From contig DATJFQ010000060.1 in the NCBI GenBank assembly GCA_035495555.1, forward strand, positions 1 through 64,000: 64,000 nucleotides of DNA, written 5' to 3'. The DNA is from DATJFQ01 sp035495555 (lineage in GTDB: Bacteria; Acidobacteriota; Vicinamibacteria; Vicinamibacterales; 2-12-FULL-66-21). The notes beneath the pieces were generated by a model that was not told the DNA's origin, searched no databases, and saw nothing but the letters and a program-made list of their open reading frames with translations. Both the position numbers and the translations under genes were made by a program. Positions 24,801-33,581 of the stretch are shown piece after piece; positions within the stretch are counted from its first letter, which is position 1, and each line of letters begins with the position of its first letter.

Positions 24801-26246
24801 CTGCCGCTCACTCGACACACGAAGATCGTCGCCACAGTCGGACCCGCCAGCTCGCCGCCGCCGATCATCGACGCGCTCATACGCGCAGGCGTCGATGTCG
24901 TCCGCCTGAACTTCTCGCACGGCACCCACGAGTCCCACGCAGCCGTTTACGCGACCGTGCGCGAGGCTGCCGCGCGCGCGGGACGCCACGTGGCCGTCCT
25001 GCAGGATCTCAGCGGTCCGAAGATCCGCACCGGCGCGCTCGAGCGCGGGGAACCCGTGCAGCTCCACGACGGGGACTCCGTGCGGGTTGCGGCGGGCAAC
25101 GGCGCCGGCACCTCGCGGCGGATCTTTACCGCGTATTCCGCAATCGTCGCTTCCGCGCGACCTTCCGATCGCCTGCTGCTCGACGACGGGAAGATCGAGC
25201 TGCAGGTCACAGGCCTCGACGATGGGGAATTGGTCACGACCGTCGTCAACGGCGGCGAACTCGGTGAGCACAAGGGCATCAATGCTCCCGGCGTCGAACT
25301 GCCATCGGGAGCGCTGACCGAGAAGGATGCGACCGACCTCCAGTTCGGGCTCGGGCTCGGTGTTGATTTCGTCGCGCTCTCGTTCGTACAGACGCCGGAC
25401 GACATCGCGGCGGCGAGAAGGATTCTGGCACGATCGGGCGCAGACATTCCCATCGTGGCCAAGATCGAGCGGCCTCAGGCGATCGCGAGGCTCGACGAGA
25501 TTCTCGCCTCCGCCGATGCGGTGATGGTGGCTCGCGGCGATCTCGGCCTCGAATGCCCGCTCGAAGAGATCCCGCGGGTGCAGAAAACGATCATCGCGGC
25601 GGCGCGCGCGCGCGGCCGGCCCGTGATCCTCGCCACCCAGGTATTCGAATCGATGCGCATCGAGCCGCGCCCGACGCGCGCCGAGGTCAGCGATGCCGCG
25701 ACGGCAGTCGATCAGGGGGCCGACGCGATCATGCTCGCGGGTGAAACCGCGGCTGGGGCGTACCCCGTCCGCGCAGTCGAGACCCTCGCCGCCGTGATCC
25801 TGGACGCAGAGACCGTGGCCCCATCGATTTTCGGCGGTCCCGGCGCACCGCAACGGACAGCGGCGATTGGGGTCGCCGAATCGCTGCTCGGCAGCCGCCA
25901 CGGTGTGGCGATGTGCGAGGCAGCGGTCACGCTGGCCTCGAGCGGCCAGGCGAACGCCATCGTCGCCCTCACGCGTGAAGGTCGCACGGCGCAACTGCTG
26001 TCCACCTTCAGACCGCGACCGGCGGTGCTCGCAATCACCGAGAGCGCCGTCGTCGCGCGGCGCCTCGCCCTCTCGTGGGGTGTGACCCCCGTTGTCGCCC
26101 ACGGGTCGACGTTGTCCGCGTTCGAAGCGACGCTTCACGACTCGTGCGGTGTGCCCGCGGGTGCGACTGTCGTATTCATCAGTCTCAGCCCGGATCTCAC
26201 GCGCGAGGACGCAAATTTCCTGAACGTGCAGCGGATTCGCCCGTGA
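24801..26246 (+). CDS. pyk: Pyruvate kinase, probable CTG start
   Basis: 481 residues. Last step of glycolysis: PEP + ADP to pyruvate + ATP. The N-terminus TKIVATVGPASS, catalytic NFSHG, LQDLSGPKIRTG, the metal/PEP segment MVARGDLG and the LATQVFESM strand are all present; length is normal. No ATG, GTG or TTG lies in frame between the stop at 24777 and the conserved start; only CTG at 24801 fits, with AGG seven bases upstream. The next ATG in frame (24957) would remove the first beta strands. The stop overlaps the permease start. Confidence 0.93.
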   Translation: MPLTRHTKIVATVGPASSPPPIIDALIRAGVDVVRLNFSHGTHESHAAVYATVREAAARAGRHVAVLQDLSGPKIRTGALERGEPVQLHDGDSVRVAAGNGAGTSRRIFTAYSAIVASARPSDRLLLDDGKIELQVTGLDDGELVTTVVNGGELGEHKGINAPGVELPSGALTEKDATDLQFGLGLGVDFVALSFVQTPDDIAAARRILARSGADIPIVAKIERPQAIARLDEILASADAVMVARGDLGLECPLEEIPRVQKTIIAAARARGRPVILATQVFESMRIEPRPTRAEVSDAATAVDQGADAIMLAGETAAGAYPVRAVETLAAVILDAETVAPSIFGGPGAPQRTAAIGVAESLLGSRHGVAMCEAAVTLASSGQANAIVALTREGRTAQLLSTFRPRPAVLAITESAVVARRLALSWGVTPVVAHGSTLSAFEATLHDSCGVPAGATVVFISLSPDLTREDANFLNVQRIRP

Positions 26247-27682
26247 CCACTGCCGAACGCGACACACCGTTCATCAGGGCGATGGGCCTCACCGACGTCG
26301 TCCTCATGAACGTCGTCGCGATTGTCGGCATGCGATGGATCGCCAGAGGCGCGCGGGCCGGTCCCGCATCGGTGACGTTGTGGGTGCTGGCGTGGATCGC
26401 ATTCTGCGTCCCTCTGGCGGCGGCCGTCGCGGAACTCTCGAGCCGGTATCCCGAGCAAGGGGGCGTGTACGTCTGGGTGCGGCGCGCATTTGGCGGCGGC
26501 CACGGATTCATCTGCGGCTGGTGCCTGTGGGTGAACAACCTGTTCTACTTTCCTTCAGTGCTGCTGTTCGGCGCGGCCAATTTCGCGGCCATGGGCGGCG
26601 CGCGGTGGCAGGGATTGGGCGCAAGCCGCTTGTTCGTCGTGCTTTTCGTGCTGCTTGGAATCTGGATCGCGGCACTCGTCAGCATCATCGGGTTACGGAC
26701 CGGGAAGTGGCTGCAGAACGCGGGTACGGCCGGCGTGTGGATACCGGCCGCGCTCCTGATTGGGTGCGGGGCGATCGCGGCCTTTCGCTACGGTTCGGCG
26801 ACGCCGTTCACCGCGTCGACGATGATGCCTCAGGGCGAGCTGCTCGACACTGTCGGCCTCTGGTCGGCGATGTGCTTTGCGTTCTCGGGATTCGAGATCA
26901 CGTCGTTCATCGGTCAGGAGGTTCGCCGCGCCGAGCGGACGATCCCGCTCGGCATCCTGATCGCGGGCATCGCGACGACGGTCATTTACATTGCGGGATC
27001 CGCATCGGTGCTCGCGGCGGTGCCGTTTCAGTCGCTGAAGGAGCTGAGCGGCATTACCGATGCCGTGCAGCTCGTGACCGGGCGCGTGGGCATCACCGGC
27101 CTCGGCGCGCTCACCGGAGCCCTTCTCGCGTTGAACGCTCTCGCCGGCACCGCCTCCTGGACGGCTGGCGCAGCACGAGTGCCTTTTGCCGCCGGCGTCG
27201 ATTCCGCGCTTCCGCCTGCGTTCGCGCGATTGCATCCAAGGTTTCGCACGCCTCACGTGGCGCTCATCGTGCAGTCGTTCGCGGCGTCCTTGATCTTCAT
27301 CGCCAGCCTCTTCGTCGCGGGACGCAATACGTCGGTTCAGGACGCGTACGACATCCTCGTGAACCTCACCATCCTGATCTACTTCGTCCCGTACTTGTAT
27401 CTGTTTGCCGCGCTCGTGCGACTTCGGCGCGAGCCGCTCCCGTTATCAGGCGGCCCGCTGCTGGTCCCGGGCGGTCGCGCCGGTATGTGGGCGGTCGCCG
27501 TCGTCGGTTTCGGCGCGACCATGACGGCCATCGCATTGACATTCGTGCCGCCGCCCGGTTCAAACGTCGCGGTGTACGAAGCGAACCTGATCGTTCAGGG
27601 TGCCGCGATGCTGGGGCTCGGCGCGTTTCTTTATTGGCTGAGCCGCAGGCGGCAGCGTCCGGCGTGTACACTGCACGAATGA
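26243..27682 (+). CDS. APC-family amino acid/polyamine permease
   Basis: 479 residues, about twelve membrane helices, inner-membrane secondary transporter. Typical APC features: unwound helix 1 region (VVAIVGMRW), GGVYVWVRRAFG after helix 2, and FSGFEITSFIGQEVR in helix 6. Substrate probably an amino acid; not resolvable. GTG 26243 overlaps the pyk stop (GTGA) and its own stop overlaps the next gene, indicating one operon. Confidence 0.9.
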   Translation: MTTAERDTPFIRAMGLTDVVLMNVVAIVGMRWIARGARAGPASVTLWVLAWIAFCVPLAAAVAELSSRYPEQGGVYVWVRRAFGGGHGFICGWCLWVNNLFYFPSVLLFGAANFAAMGGARWQGLGASRLFVVLFVLLGIWIAALVSIIGLRTGKWLQNAGTAGVWIPAALLIGCGAIAAFRYGSATPFTASTMMPQGELLDTVGLWSAMCFAFSGFEITSFIGQEVRRAERTIPLGILIAGIATTVIYIAGSASVLAAVPFQSLKELSGITDAVQLVTGRVGITGLGALTGALLALNALAGTASWTAGAARVPFAAGVDSALPPAFARLHPRFRTPHVALIVQSFAASLIFIASLFVAGRNTSVQDAYDILVNLTILIYFVPYLYLFAALVRLRREPLPLSGGPLLVPGGRAGMWAVAVVGFGATMTAIALTFVPPPGSNVAVYEANLIVQGAAMLGLGAFLYWLSRRRQRPACTLHE

Positions 27683-28797
27683 CCGCGGAGGCTCCGCCCC
27701 CTGCTGACGAGTCGTGGGATCATCACTACGCCGACGAACGCGACGCCGCGTGGCTGTATCGCGAGTTGGCGAAGGTGGACTCAGTCGAGGAGCGGCGTGA
27801 TCTCTTCGCCAGGCTGGCCGTTGTCGAGGACCAGCACGTCGCGCGCTGGGAGGAACTCTTCGCCGCCGCGGGCCGCCCGCTGCCCCGCTACTCGACGTCG
27901 ACGCGGACCAGAGTGCTGGCCTGGGTGGCGCGCACCTTCGGCCCTTCGAGCGTGCTGCCGCTGATCCTCGCGGAAGAAGGTCGCGAGGTCCAGGCGTACC
28001 TCGGGCTCGCTCGACAGTCATCTCACCATCAGACGCACAAGGCCGCCGTCGATATCGCGTCGGATTCCGCCGTTCATGCGCGCGAGCTGTCGGAAGTCAT
28101 GGGGCGGGAAGGGGAGCCGTGGCACGTCGGCGGCGCCGGCGGCATGCTCCGCAGCATCGTGTACGGCTTCAACGACGGCCTGACTGCGAATTTCGGCCTC
28201 GTCGCAGGCGTGCTCGGCGCCGACGTCCCGTCTCATATCGTCATCATCAGCGGCATCGCGGGGTGCGCATCGGATGCGCTGTCGATGGGGTCGAGCGGTT
28301 ACCTCGCGGCGAAGAGCGAAGCCGAGGTGCAGGCCCACCAGATCGAGATGGAACGCCGCGAGATGCGGCTGATGCCGGATCTGGAAGAGCAGGAGCTGGT
28401 CATTATCTACGAGGCGAAGGGGCTCACGCCGGAGCGCGCCCGGGAGACCGCGAAGGCCATGATGGCCGATCCGGCGCGCGCACTCGAAACACAAGTTCGG
28501 GAAGAACTGAACATCCATCCCGCGGAGCTCGAGCCTTTGAAGGACGGCCTCGTGACGGGCATCGCCACCTTTGTGGGCGCCTTCATTCCCATCGCGCCGT
28601 TTCTGATCATGGACCACGCGAGGGCCGTGTGGGTGTCGCTCGCGATCAGCATGCTCGCGCACTTCGCGATCGGGGCCGCGCGCAGCATTTTCACGGGTCG
28701 CGGGATCTGGGCCAGCGGCCGCGACATGTTTCTGGTCGGGTTCGGCGTTGCCGCGGTGGGCTATGGGATTGGAGAGCTGATTACGCGGGCTCTCTGA
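27679..28797 (+). CDS. Ferritin-like domain fused to VIT1/CCC1 transporter
   Basis: 372 residues. Residues about 10-145 form a rubrerythrin/ferritin-like four-helix domain (ELAKVD, VEDQHVARWEE, LAEEGREVQAYL, with Glu/His ligands). Residues about 155-372 are a VIT1/CCC1 membrane domain (VYGFNDGLTANFGLVAGV, SMGSSGYLAAKSE, and four to five helices). Such fusions are known and are thought to handle Fe(II)/Mn(II) export or storage. ATG 27679 overlaps the permease stop (ATGA). Confidence 0.9.
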   Translation: MTAEAPPPADESWDHHYADERDAAWLYRELAKVDSVEERRDLFARLAVVEDQHVARWEELFAAAGRPLPRYSTSTRTRVLAWVARTFGPSSVLPLILAEEGREVQAYLGLARQSSHHQTHKAAVDIASDSAVHARELSEVMGREGEPWHVGGAGGMLRSIVYGFNDGLTANFGLVAGVLGADVPSHIVIISGIAGCASDALSMGSSGYLAAKSEAEVQAHQIEMERREMRLMPDLEEQELVIIYEAKGLTPERARETAKAMMADPARALETQVREELNIHPAELEPLKDGLVTGIATFVGAFIPIAPFLIMDHARAVWVSLAISMLAHFAIGAARSIFTGRGIWASGRDMFLVGFGVAAVGYGIGELITRAL

Positions 28798-28800
28798 GAG

Positions 28801-29069
28801 GTTTCTCGGGTTCTGGGGTGCTCGGGTTCTCGGGTTGGGTTCTGGGTTCGCGGGTTAGGTTCTGGGTTCGCGAGTTGGTCTAGGTTCTCGGGTTGGTTCT
28901 GGGTTCTCGGTGTGGGTTCTGGGTTCTCGCATTGGTTCTGGGTTCTCGAGTGGTTCATGGTTCTCAGCCTGATTATGGCGCTGAGTTCTCGGTCGTTTCT
29001 CGTTTGGGAGAACGCGAGAACCGAGAACCTAACGCGAGAACCCGTGAACCGGAGAACCCTAAAACCCGA
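28801..29069. repeat. GGTTCTCGGG word array with inverted tail
   Basis: About a dozen GGTTCT words (GGTTCTCGGG, GGTTCTGGGTTC) fill 28801-29005. From 29006 to 29069 the same words occur in reverse complement (GAGAACC). The array can fold back into a long imperfect stem. It lies between convergent genes and fills the whole gap, so it may act as a two-way terminator. Confidence 0.75.
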
Positions 29070-29072
29070 AAT

Positions 29073-29531
29073 TCAGGGCTTGTCTCTGAGCGTCTGCACG
29101 TAGCTGACGATCTTCCAGACATCTTCCTTCGACAGGCTCTCCTTGAACGCCGGCATCTTCGGCTTGGCGCGGCCGTTCCACGCCTTGTAGAACACGACAC
29201 CATCGGGGTTTCTCGCGGCACGACGCGCCTGCGTCAGGTCCATGTCTTCCTGGTGATCCGGATCGCCATCAGGGCCATCGCCCTTGCCGGACGGGCCGTG
29301 GCAGCGCTTGCAGTTCTTCTCGAACAACTGCTTGCCTTCGGTGACCGCCTGCTGGTTTCCCGCGAATGGATTCTTCTCGTCAGCGGCGTTGTCAGGGATC
29401 GTCCACCCGTTCGAGCGTCCAGGAGCCGCCGTTTGCGACCCGCTCTGTGCCTGCCCGGAGACGGGAACGGATGCTGCGAGCGCGCCGGCAAACACGAACG
29501 CCGCGGCGCCCAGACTGAGCCGTGTATACAT
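29073..29531 (-). CDS. Secreted c-type cytochrome
   Basis: 152 residues. Signal peptide to about residue 27, then one haem-binding motif CKRCH at 74-78 and a likely Met ligand in KPKMPAF (about 126). A typical class I mono-haem fold with C-terminal helix VWKIVSYVQTLR. Expected to carry electrons in the periplasm. No oxidase or reductase gene is adjacent. Confidence 0.9.
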   Translation of the reverse strand: MYTRLSLGAAAFVFAGALAASVPVSGQAQSGSQTAAPGRSNGWTIPDNAADEKNPFAGNQQAVTEGKQLFEKNCKRCHGPSGKGDGPDGDPDHQEDMDLTQARRAARNPDGVVFYKAWNGRAKPKMPAFKESLSKEDVWKIVSYVQTLRDKP

Positions 29532-29556
29532 GTCTCGATGATACAGTTTTTGCGGT

Positions 29557-30411
29557 ATGGACGACCAGCCGCTGGCCTACTTCGACCCCGAGTTTCTCGA
29601 GAGTGATGACGCGCGGCCGATGCGCATCATCGCCGAGTATCTGGAGCCGCTGCGCCGGTTCCGCGAACAGAACATTCAGGACACGGTCGTGTTCTTCGGG
29701 TCCGCCCGGGTGCACAGCCGCATCGCGGCGCAGCGAGCCCTGAAGCGCCTGCGGTCGGGCAAGCACGGCAGCGATTACTCCATGGCGCTGAAGCGCAGCC
29801 GCAAGGCCGTCGAGTGGTCGAAGTACTACGAGGATGCGCGTGACCTCGCGCACCGCCTGACGACGTGGAGCCTTTCACTCGACACGCCGCGTCACCGCTT
29901 CGTCGTGTGCTCCGGCGGGGGCCCCGGAATCATGGAAGCAGCCAATCGCGGTGCCCACGAGGCCGGAGGCAAAACGATCGGCCTCAACATCCGCCTGCCG
30001 TTCGAACAGGGCGCGAACCGGTATATCACCGAAGGGCTGCACCTCGAATTCCACTACTTCTTCATGAGGAAGTTCTGGTTCGCGTACCTCGCGAAGGCGC
30101 TCGTGATCTTCCCTGGAGGGTTCGGCACGCTCGACGAAATGTTCGAAATTCTGACCCTCGCCCAGACGAACAAGCTCTCGAAGCAGCTCCTCGTGATCAT
30201 TTACGGCCGTGAATACTGGAACGCAATCCTCGACCTCCTGCCGATGGCCGATTGGGGCGCCATCAGCCCGAGGGATCTCGATTTGCTCCAATGGGTGGAC
30301 AGCCCCGCGCAGGCGTTCGACTGCCTGCGCGACCACCTGATGACGCATCACCTGGTGCCGGAGACGCCGCAGGAAACGCAGGCGCCGGGCATCGCGAAAA
30401 CGAGAGGATAG
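29557..30411 (+). CDS. LOG family protein (nucleotide 5'-monophosphate nucleosidase type)
   Basis: 284 residues. The LOG core signature PGGFGTLDE lies at about 187-195, and the nucleotide-binding GGGPGIMEAANRGA at about 127-140. The family splits N6-modified AMP or other NMPs into base and ribose-5-phosphate. The protein carries about 80 extra N-terminal residues with a basic insertion (RALKRLRSGKHGSDY) compared with short LOG proteins. The DinB gene starts three bases after its stop. Confidence 0.88.
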   Translation: MDDQPLAYFDPEFLESDDARPMRIIAEYLEPLRRFREQNIQDTVVFFGSARVHSRIAAQRALKRLRSGKHGSDYSMALKRSRKAVEWSKYYEDARDLAHRLTTWSLSLDTPRHRFVVCSGGGPGIMEAANRGAHEAGGKTIGLNIRLPFEQGANRYITEGLHLEFHYFFMRKFWFAYLAKALVIFPGGFGTLDEMFEILTLAQTNKLSKQLLVIIYGREYWNAILDLLPMADWGAISPRDLDLLQWVDSPAQAFDCLRDHLMTHHLVPETPQETQAPGIAKTRG

Positions 30412-30413
30412 GT

Positions 30414-30881
30414 ATGGAACGGCAGGAACGCGATCAACTCATTGCGCAATATGCGGACGGCTATCGGATCGTGGCCGAAGCGCTCACCAAAATCACCCCG
30501 GAAGAACTCGACGCGAAGCCTGCGCCGAACAAATGGTCGGCGCGCGAGATCGTGCACCACCTGGCGGACAGCGAAACGACGGCAGCCATCCGGCTCCGCC
30601 GCTTGATAGCGGAGGACCGGCCGTCGATTCAGAGCTACGACCAGGAGGAGTTTGCGCGCCGGCTGCACTACGACCGGCCCTACGAAGCGTCGCTCGAACT
30701 GTTCCGCGCCGTCCGCGCGAGCACGGTCGAGCTCATGGGGTGCTTCACCGAATCAGAGTGGCTGCGCGAGGGCACCCACAATGAGGTCGGCCGCTACGGC
30801 GTCGATACGTGGCTGCGCATTTATGCCCAGCACGCGCATCGGCACGCGGAGCAGATCCGCACCGCGCGCGCAGCGCGCTAA
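30414..30881 (+). CDS. DinB-family protein
   Basis: 155 residues, four-helix bundle with three metal-type histidines: HH in IVHHLADSE (about 43-44) and HAHRHAEQ near the end. Related to DinB/YfiT putative metal-dependent thiol transferases. ATG 30414 follows GGATAGGT. It overlaps the convergent NamZ-type gene by four bases. A second DinB-family protein occurs at 37888. Confidence 0.85.
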   Translation: MERQERDQLIAQYADGYRIVAEALTKITPEELDAKPAPNKWSAREIVHHLADSETTAAIRLRRLIAEDRPSIQSYDQEEFARRLHYDRPYEASLELFRAVRASTVELMGCFTESEWLREGTHNEVGRYGVDTWLRIYAQHAHRHAEQIRTARAAR

Positions 30882-32041
30882 TACAGCAGGAAGGGTTGCC
30901 GGAGGCGCGCGAACGCCTCCTCGTCTGCGGCCCATGACGCGCGGATCTCGTCGACGCTGCGGCCCTCGTCAACCGACGTGCGGAGCACATCCGATCCATA
31001 CAGGATGTCGATCGGCGGCTTGACGTGTTCGTACTCGTACGGCGGCTCGCGCCAGGCGAACTTGTCCGGCGCCTCATTGCGCATCGCGACCAGCACCTCG
31101 ATCGACGCGCGGACCGGCTCGAAGGTGCGCCGGTCCGTGACGTGGATCTGGCAGCCGCCGCATCCGGCCTTCGCGTGCTTGTGGAACGTCGGTTCGAAGA
31201 ACGCGGGGCGGAAGAACGCGCCCGGCAGCCGCAGCGCGTTCAGCGTGCTCGCGAGGCGTTCGCCATCCACCCACGGCGCGCCGATCAGCTCGAACGGCCT
31301 CGTCGTGCCGCGGCCTTCCGACAGCAGCGTCCCCTCGAAGAGGACCGCGCCCGGGTAGACGATCGCCGTATCCAGCGTGGGGATGTTGGGCGACGGCATC
31401 ACCCAGGGCAGCCCGGTCTCGTCGAAATACATCGACCGCTTCCACCCGTCCATTCGGACGACGTCGACCGCCGCGCCAAGCCCGAACACATCGTTGAACA
31501 GCCGCGCCAGCTCTCCGATCGTCATCCCGTGGCGCATCGGGATCGGGAACTGTCCGACGAATGACTCGTAGCCAGGTACCAGCGTCGCGCCTTCGATTTG
31601 ATCGCCGCCGATCGGATTGGGCCGATCGCAGACGACGACACGGACCCCGTGGCGCCGGGCGGCGCGCAGGCAGTTCGCCATCGTGTAGATGTAGGTGTAA
31701 ATGCGCGTGCCGACGTCCTGCAGATCGACGACGAGCACATCGACGTCGGCCAGCATCTCGCGCGTCGGTTCGCGCGTTTCGCTGTAGAGCGAGTACACCG
31801 GGAGCCGCCGGCGCGGGTCCTGGCCGTGCCCCGACTCGATCATGTTCTCCTGCACGTCGGAATTGAATCCGTGCTGCGGGCCGAAAATAGCCGCGAGCCG
31901 GCAATCCGCCGTCGCCAGACGATCGACGACGTGGCGGAACGCGCCGTCGATCGACGCGGGGTTGCAGACAATGCCGACCCGCTGGCCGGCGATGAGGCCC
32001 GCGTCGGGGCCGTCGATGAGGCGATCGATGCCGAGTTGCAC
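30878..32041 (-). CDS. DUF1343 / NamZ-type exo-beta-N-acetylmuramidase
   Basis: 387 residues. Family GH171 members remove N-acetylmuramic acid from peptidoglycan fragments. Visible family blocks: GIVCNPASID, FGPQHGFNSDVQENM, VVDLQDVGTRIYTYIYTM, CDRPNPIGG, RHGMTIGELA, PSPNIPTLDTA, YPGAVLFEGT, SEGRGTTRPFE. Unlike many relatives it begins at the catalytic domain with no signal peptide (GTG 32041), so it may act on internalised muropeptides. It lies 16 bases after a small soluble gene on the same strand. Confidence 0.9.
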   Translation of the reverse strand: MQLGIDRLIDGPDAGLIAGQRVGIVCNPASIDGAFRHVVDRLATADCRLAAIFGPQHGFNSDVQENMIESGHGQDPRRRLPVYSLYSETREPTREMLADVDVLVVDLQDVGTRIYTYIYTMANCLRAARRHGVRVVVCDRPNPIGGDQIEGATLVPGYESFVGQFPIPMRHGMTIGELARLFNDVFGLGAAVDVVRMDGWKRSMYFDETGLPWVMPSPNIPTLDTAIVYPGAVLFEGTLLSEGRGTTRPFELIGAPWVDGERLASTLNALRLPGAFFRPAFFEPTFHKHAKAGCGGCQIHVTDRRTFEPVRASIEVLVAMRNEAPDKFAWREPPYEYEHVKPPIDILYGSDVLRTSVDEGRSVDEIRASWAADEEAFARLRQPFLLY

Positions 32042-32057
32042 GAGATGATTATAGAAC

Positions 32058-32588
32058 TCAGCGCTTGAGCCGCCTGGCGAGCGCCGCGGCCGTCATCGCA
32101 TCGGCGAACGTGTTGAAGCGGAATCGCACCCCGTCGTCTGACGAGCGGATGAACAGAACATCGCGGTCGGTGGACGCGACCTCCCGAACCGCATGCCACG
32201 CGACCGTCGTCAGCATCGCGCCGCCGACGAAGATCGCGCGTGCGGACGTCAGCAGCACGCGGCCGCTGGACGGCACCTGATCGTCGGGCAGCGAGGCCGG
32301 CGCGCTGAAGTGGCAGACGTCCGCGCCGACGACGCGGTGAGAGGTTTGAATCTGCGGGAGCTCTCCAGCCTTCAACGCGTCGGTCAACGCGAGCAGCCGG
32401 TCGAGCCCTTCGAGCATCTCCTGCTCGACTTCGACATCGGTATCCGCGAGCGAGGGATCGCTCGTCAGCATCGTGCGCAGCTCTCCGGCTGCCTGCCGAT
32501 CGAGGGTTTCAACTGCCTGCGCCCATCGCGCGCGCCATACGTCAGCCGTGCCGGGCTGCTTTTTCCTGAACCACCTGGTCAACACCAT
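32058..32588 (-). CDS. Conserved-looking cytoplasmic protein, 176 aa
   Basis: The N-terminal half is helical and acidic (about 15-75). The C-terminal half is beta-rich (VVGADVCHF, GRVLLTSARAIFVGG, VREVASTDRDVLFIRSSDDGVRFRF) and closes with a helix, which resembles a PH/GRAM-like fold. No signal peptide. Function unknown; likely co-transcribed with the downstream NamZ-type gene. Confidence 0.6.
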   Translation of the reverse strand: MVLTRWFRKKQPGTADVWRARWAQAVETLDRQAAGELRTMLTSDPSLADTDVEVEQEMLEGLDRLLALTDALKAGELPQIQTSHRVVGADVCHFSAPASLPDDQVPSSGRVLLTSARAIFVGGAMLTTVAWHAVREVASTDRDVLFIRSSDDGVRFRFNTFADAMTAAALARRLKR

Positions 32589-32602
32589 CGGTCTAATAAT
32601 TT

Positions 32603-32694
32603 AACTCCCAACTCCCACCTCCCGCCTCGCACCTCCCGCCTCCCGCCTCGCGCCTCGCGCCTCGCACCTCCCACCTCCCACCTCGCGCCTCGCG
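32603..32694. repeat. CTCCCACCTCGCGC word array
   Basis: Tandem seven-base words of the type CACCTCC and CGCCTCG fill the gap between two divergent genes. Copies vary, so it is a degenerate minisatellite rather than an exact repeat. Promoters of both flanking genes must lie in or next to it. Confidence 0.7.
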
Positions 32695-32707
32695 CTATCA
32701 TCAACCC

Positions 32708-33115
32708 ATGCGCACGTTCGTCGCGCTGATCGCTCTGCTGGCCTTCACGCCTCGCCTGCAGACGGAATACGTCCTCGTCAAGCCCGGTCAGAAGGTGTAC
32801 CACCAGCCCTTCTGCGAACAGGTGGCAAACGCGAAAAACGTGGTGGCCATGACGCGCGCGCAGGCCGAATCGCGCGGCCTCACGCAGGATCCCGCGTGCG
32901 ATCCCGCCACACACTCAGCCGGGGACAAGAAGAAGGCTGCGCCAGTCTACGTATACGTGCAGCCGGGCGGGAAGTACTATCATCGTGAGCATTGCAAGAA
33001 GGCGGGCGGGTCGCCCAAACGGGTGCTGCTCGATGAGGCGGCGAAGAAATACTGGCCGTGTCCGGTATGCAAACCTCCGATCAGGAAGCGGGGGGATTCG
33101 GTTCCGCCGACTTGA
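32708..33115 (+). CDS. Secreted protein with two YHxxxC modules
   Basis: 135 residues with a short signal peptide (about 1-16). Two similar units follow: YVLVKPGQKVYHQPFC...C and YVYVQPGGKYYHREHC...CPVC. Each has a Tyr-His pair, a first cysteine, a helix containing a basic stretch, then a further Cys. This pattern resembles small metal-binding (Ada-like/excalibur-like) knuckles. The role is unknown. Its last 35 bases overlap the convergent P-loop gene. Confidence 0.65.
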   Translation: MRTFVALIALLAFTPRLQTEYVLVKPGQKVYHQPFCEQVANAKNVVAMTRAQAESRGLTQDPACDPATHSAGDKKKAAPVYVYVQPGGKYYHREHCKKAGGSPKRVLLDEAAKKYWPCPVCKPPIRKRGDSVPPT

Positions 33116-33566
33116 GCGGCACTTCTTCGAATGCCCCCTCGCCGCTCACCCGGTAAGCGTGGAGTTCGTCGAACCCTTCGACCATCTGCGGCGGTTCGAA
33201 TCGTTTCGCCTTCGTGAAGATCGCGACCTTGGGTACTTTCTCGCGACCCTGACGGCGCTCGTTGCGCCCGATTGCCTCGCGCGTGGACGCGAGGATGAAG
33301 ACGCCGACGATCCGGGCGCTGCGCGCCTTCGCGAGGGTGATGATGTCGGCGCGCTCGGCGGCGGAGACGTTGGTGTTATCGATCGCGATTGAGCGTCCCT
33401 CGTCCAGGGCCGCGCGAATTGCCGCATCCTGCCGCGACTGCTTGTCGCGCGCCGAGCGTGGGAACTGGTCCTTGCTGATGTGAAGATGGGTGCCGGAGAG
33501 GCGCTGTGTGTAGAACGTCGTCTTGCCCGCGCCCGGAAGGCCGATGAGGATGACGCACTCCGCCAC
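33081..33566 (-). CDS. P-loop kinase, polynucleotide-kinase-like
   Basis: 161 residues. Walker A GLPGAGKTT (9-17), a DNTNV strand (about 63-67) typical of T4-Pnk/zeta-toxin-like kinases, and a lid with Arg (GRNERRQGRE). It probably phosphorylates a nucleic acid end or a small hydroxyl compound. GTG 33566 is the start. A zinc-ribbon gene ends 15 bases upstream on the same strand. The C-terminal 11 codons overlap the secreted gene on the other strand. Confidence 0.8.
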   Translation of the reverse strand: MAECVILIGLPGAGKTTFYTQRLSGTHLHISKDQFPRSARDKQSRQDAAIRAALDEGRSIAIDNTNVSAAERADIITLAKARSARIVGVFILASTREAIGRNERRQGREKVPKVAIFTKAKRFEPPQMVEGFDELHAYRVSGEGAFEEVPLKSAEPNPPAS

Positions 33567-33581
33567 GGCCCGGCCAGTTCG

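Noticed and set aside
24438..26267. Long open frame (609 codons) antisense to pyruvate kinase
   Set aside because: Composition is Arg/Gly/Asp-rich as expected for the shadow of a GC-rich gene, and pyk on the other strand has all family motifs.
28801..29069. CRISPR array
   Set aside because: Repeats are short, degenerate and not separated by unique spacers of constant length; no cas genes.
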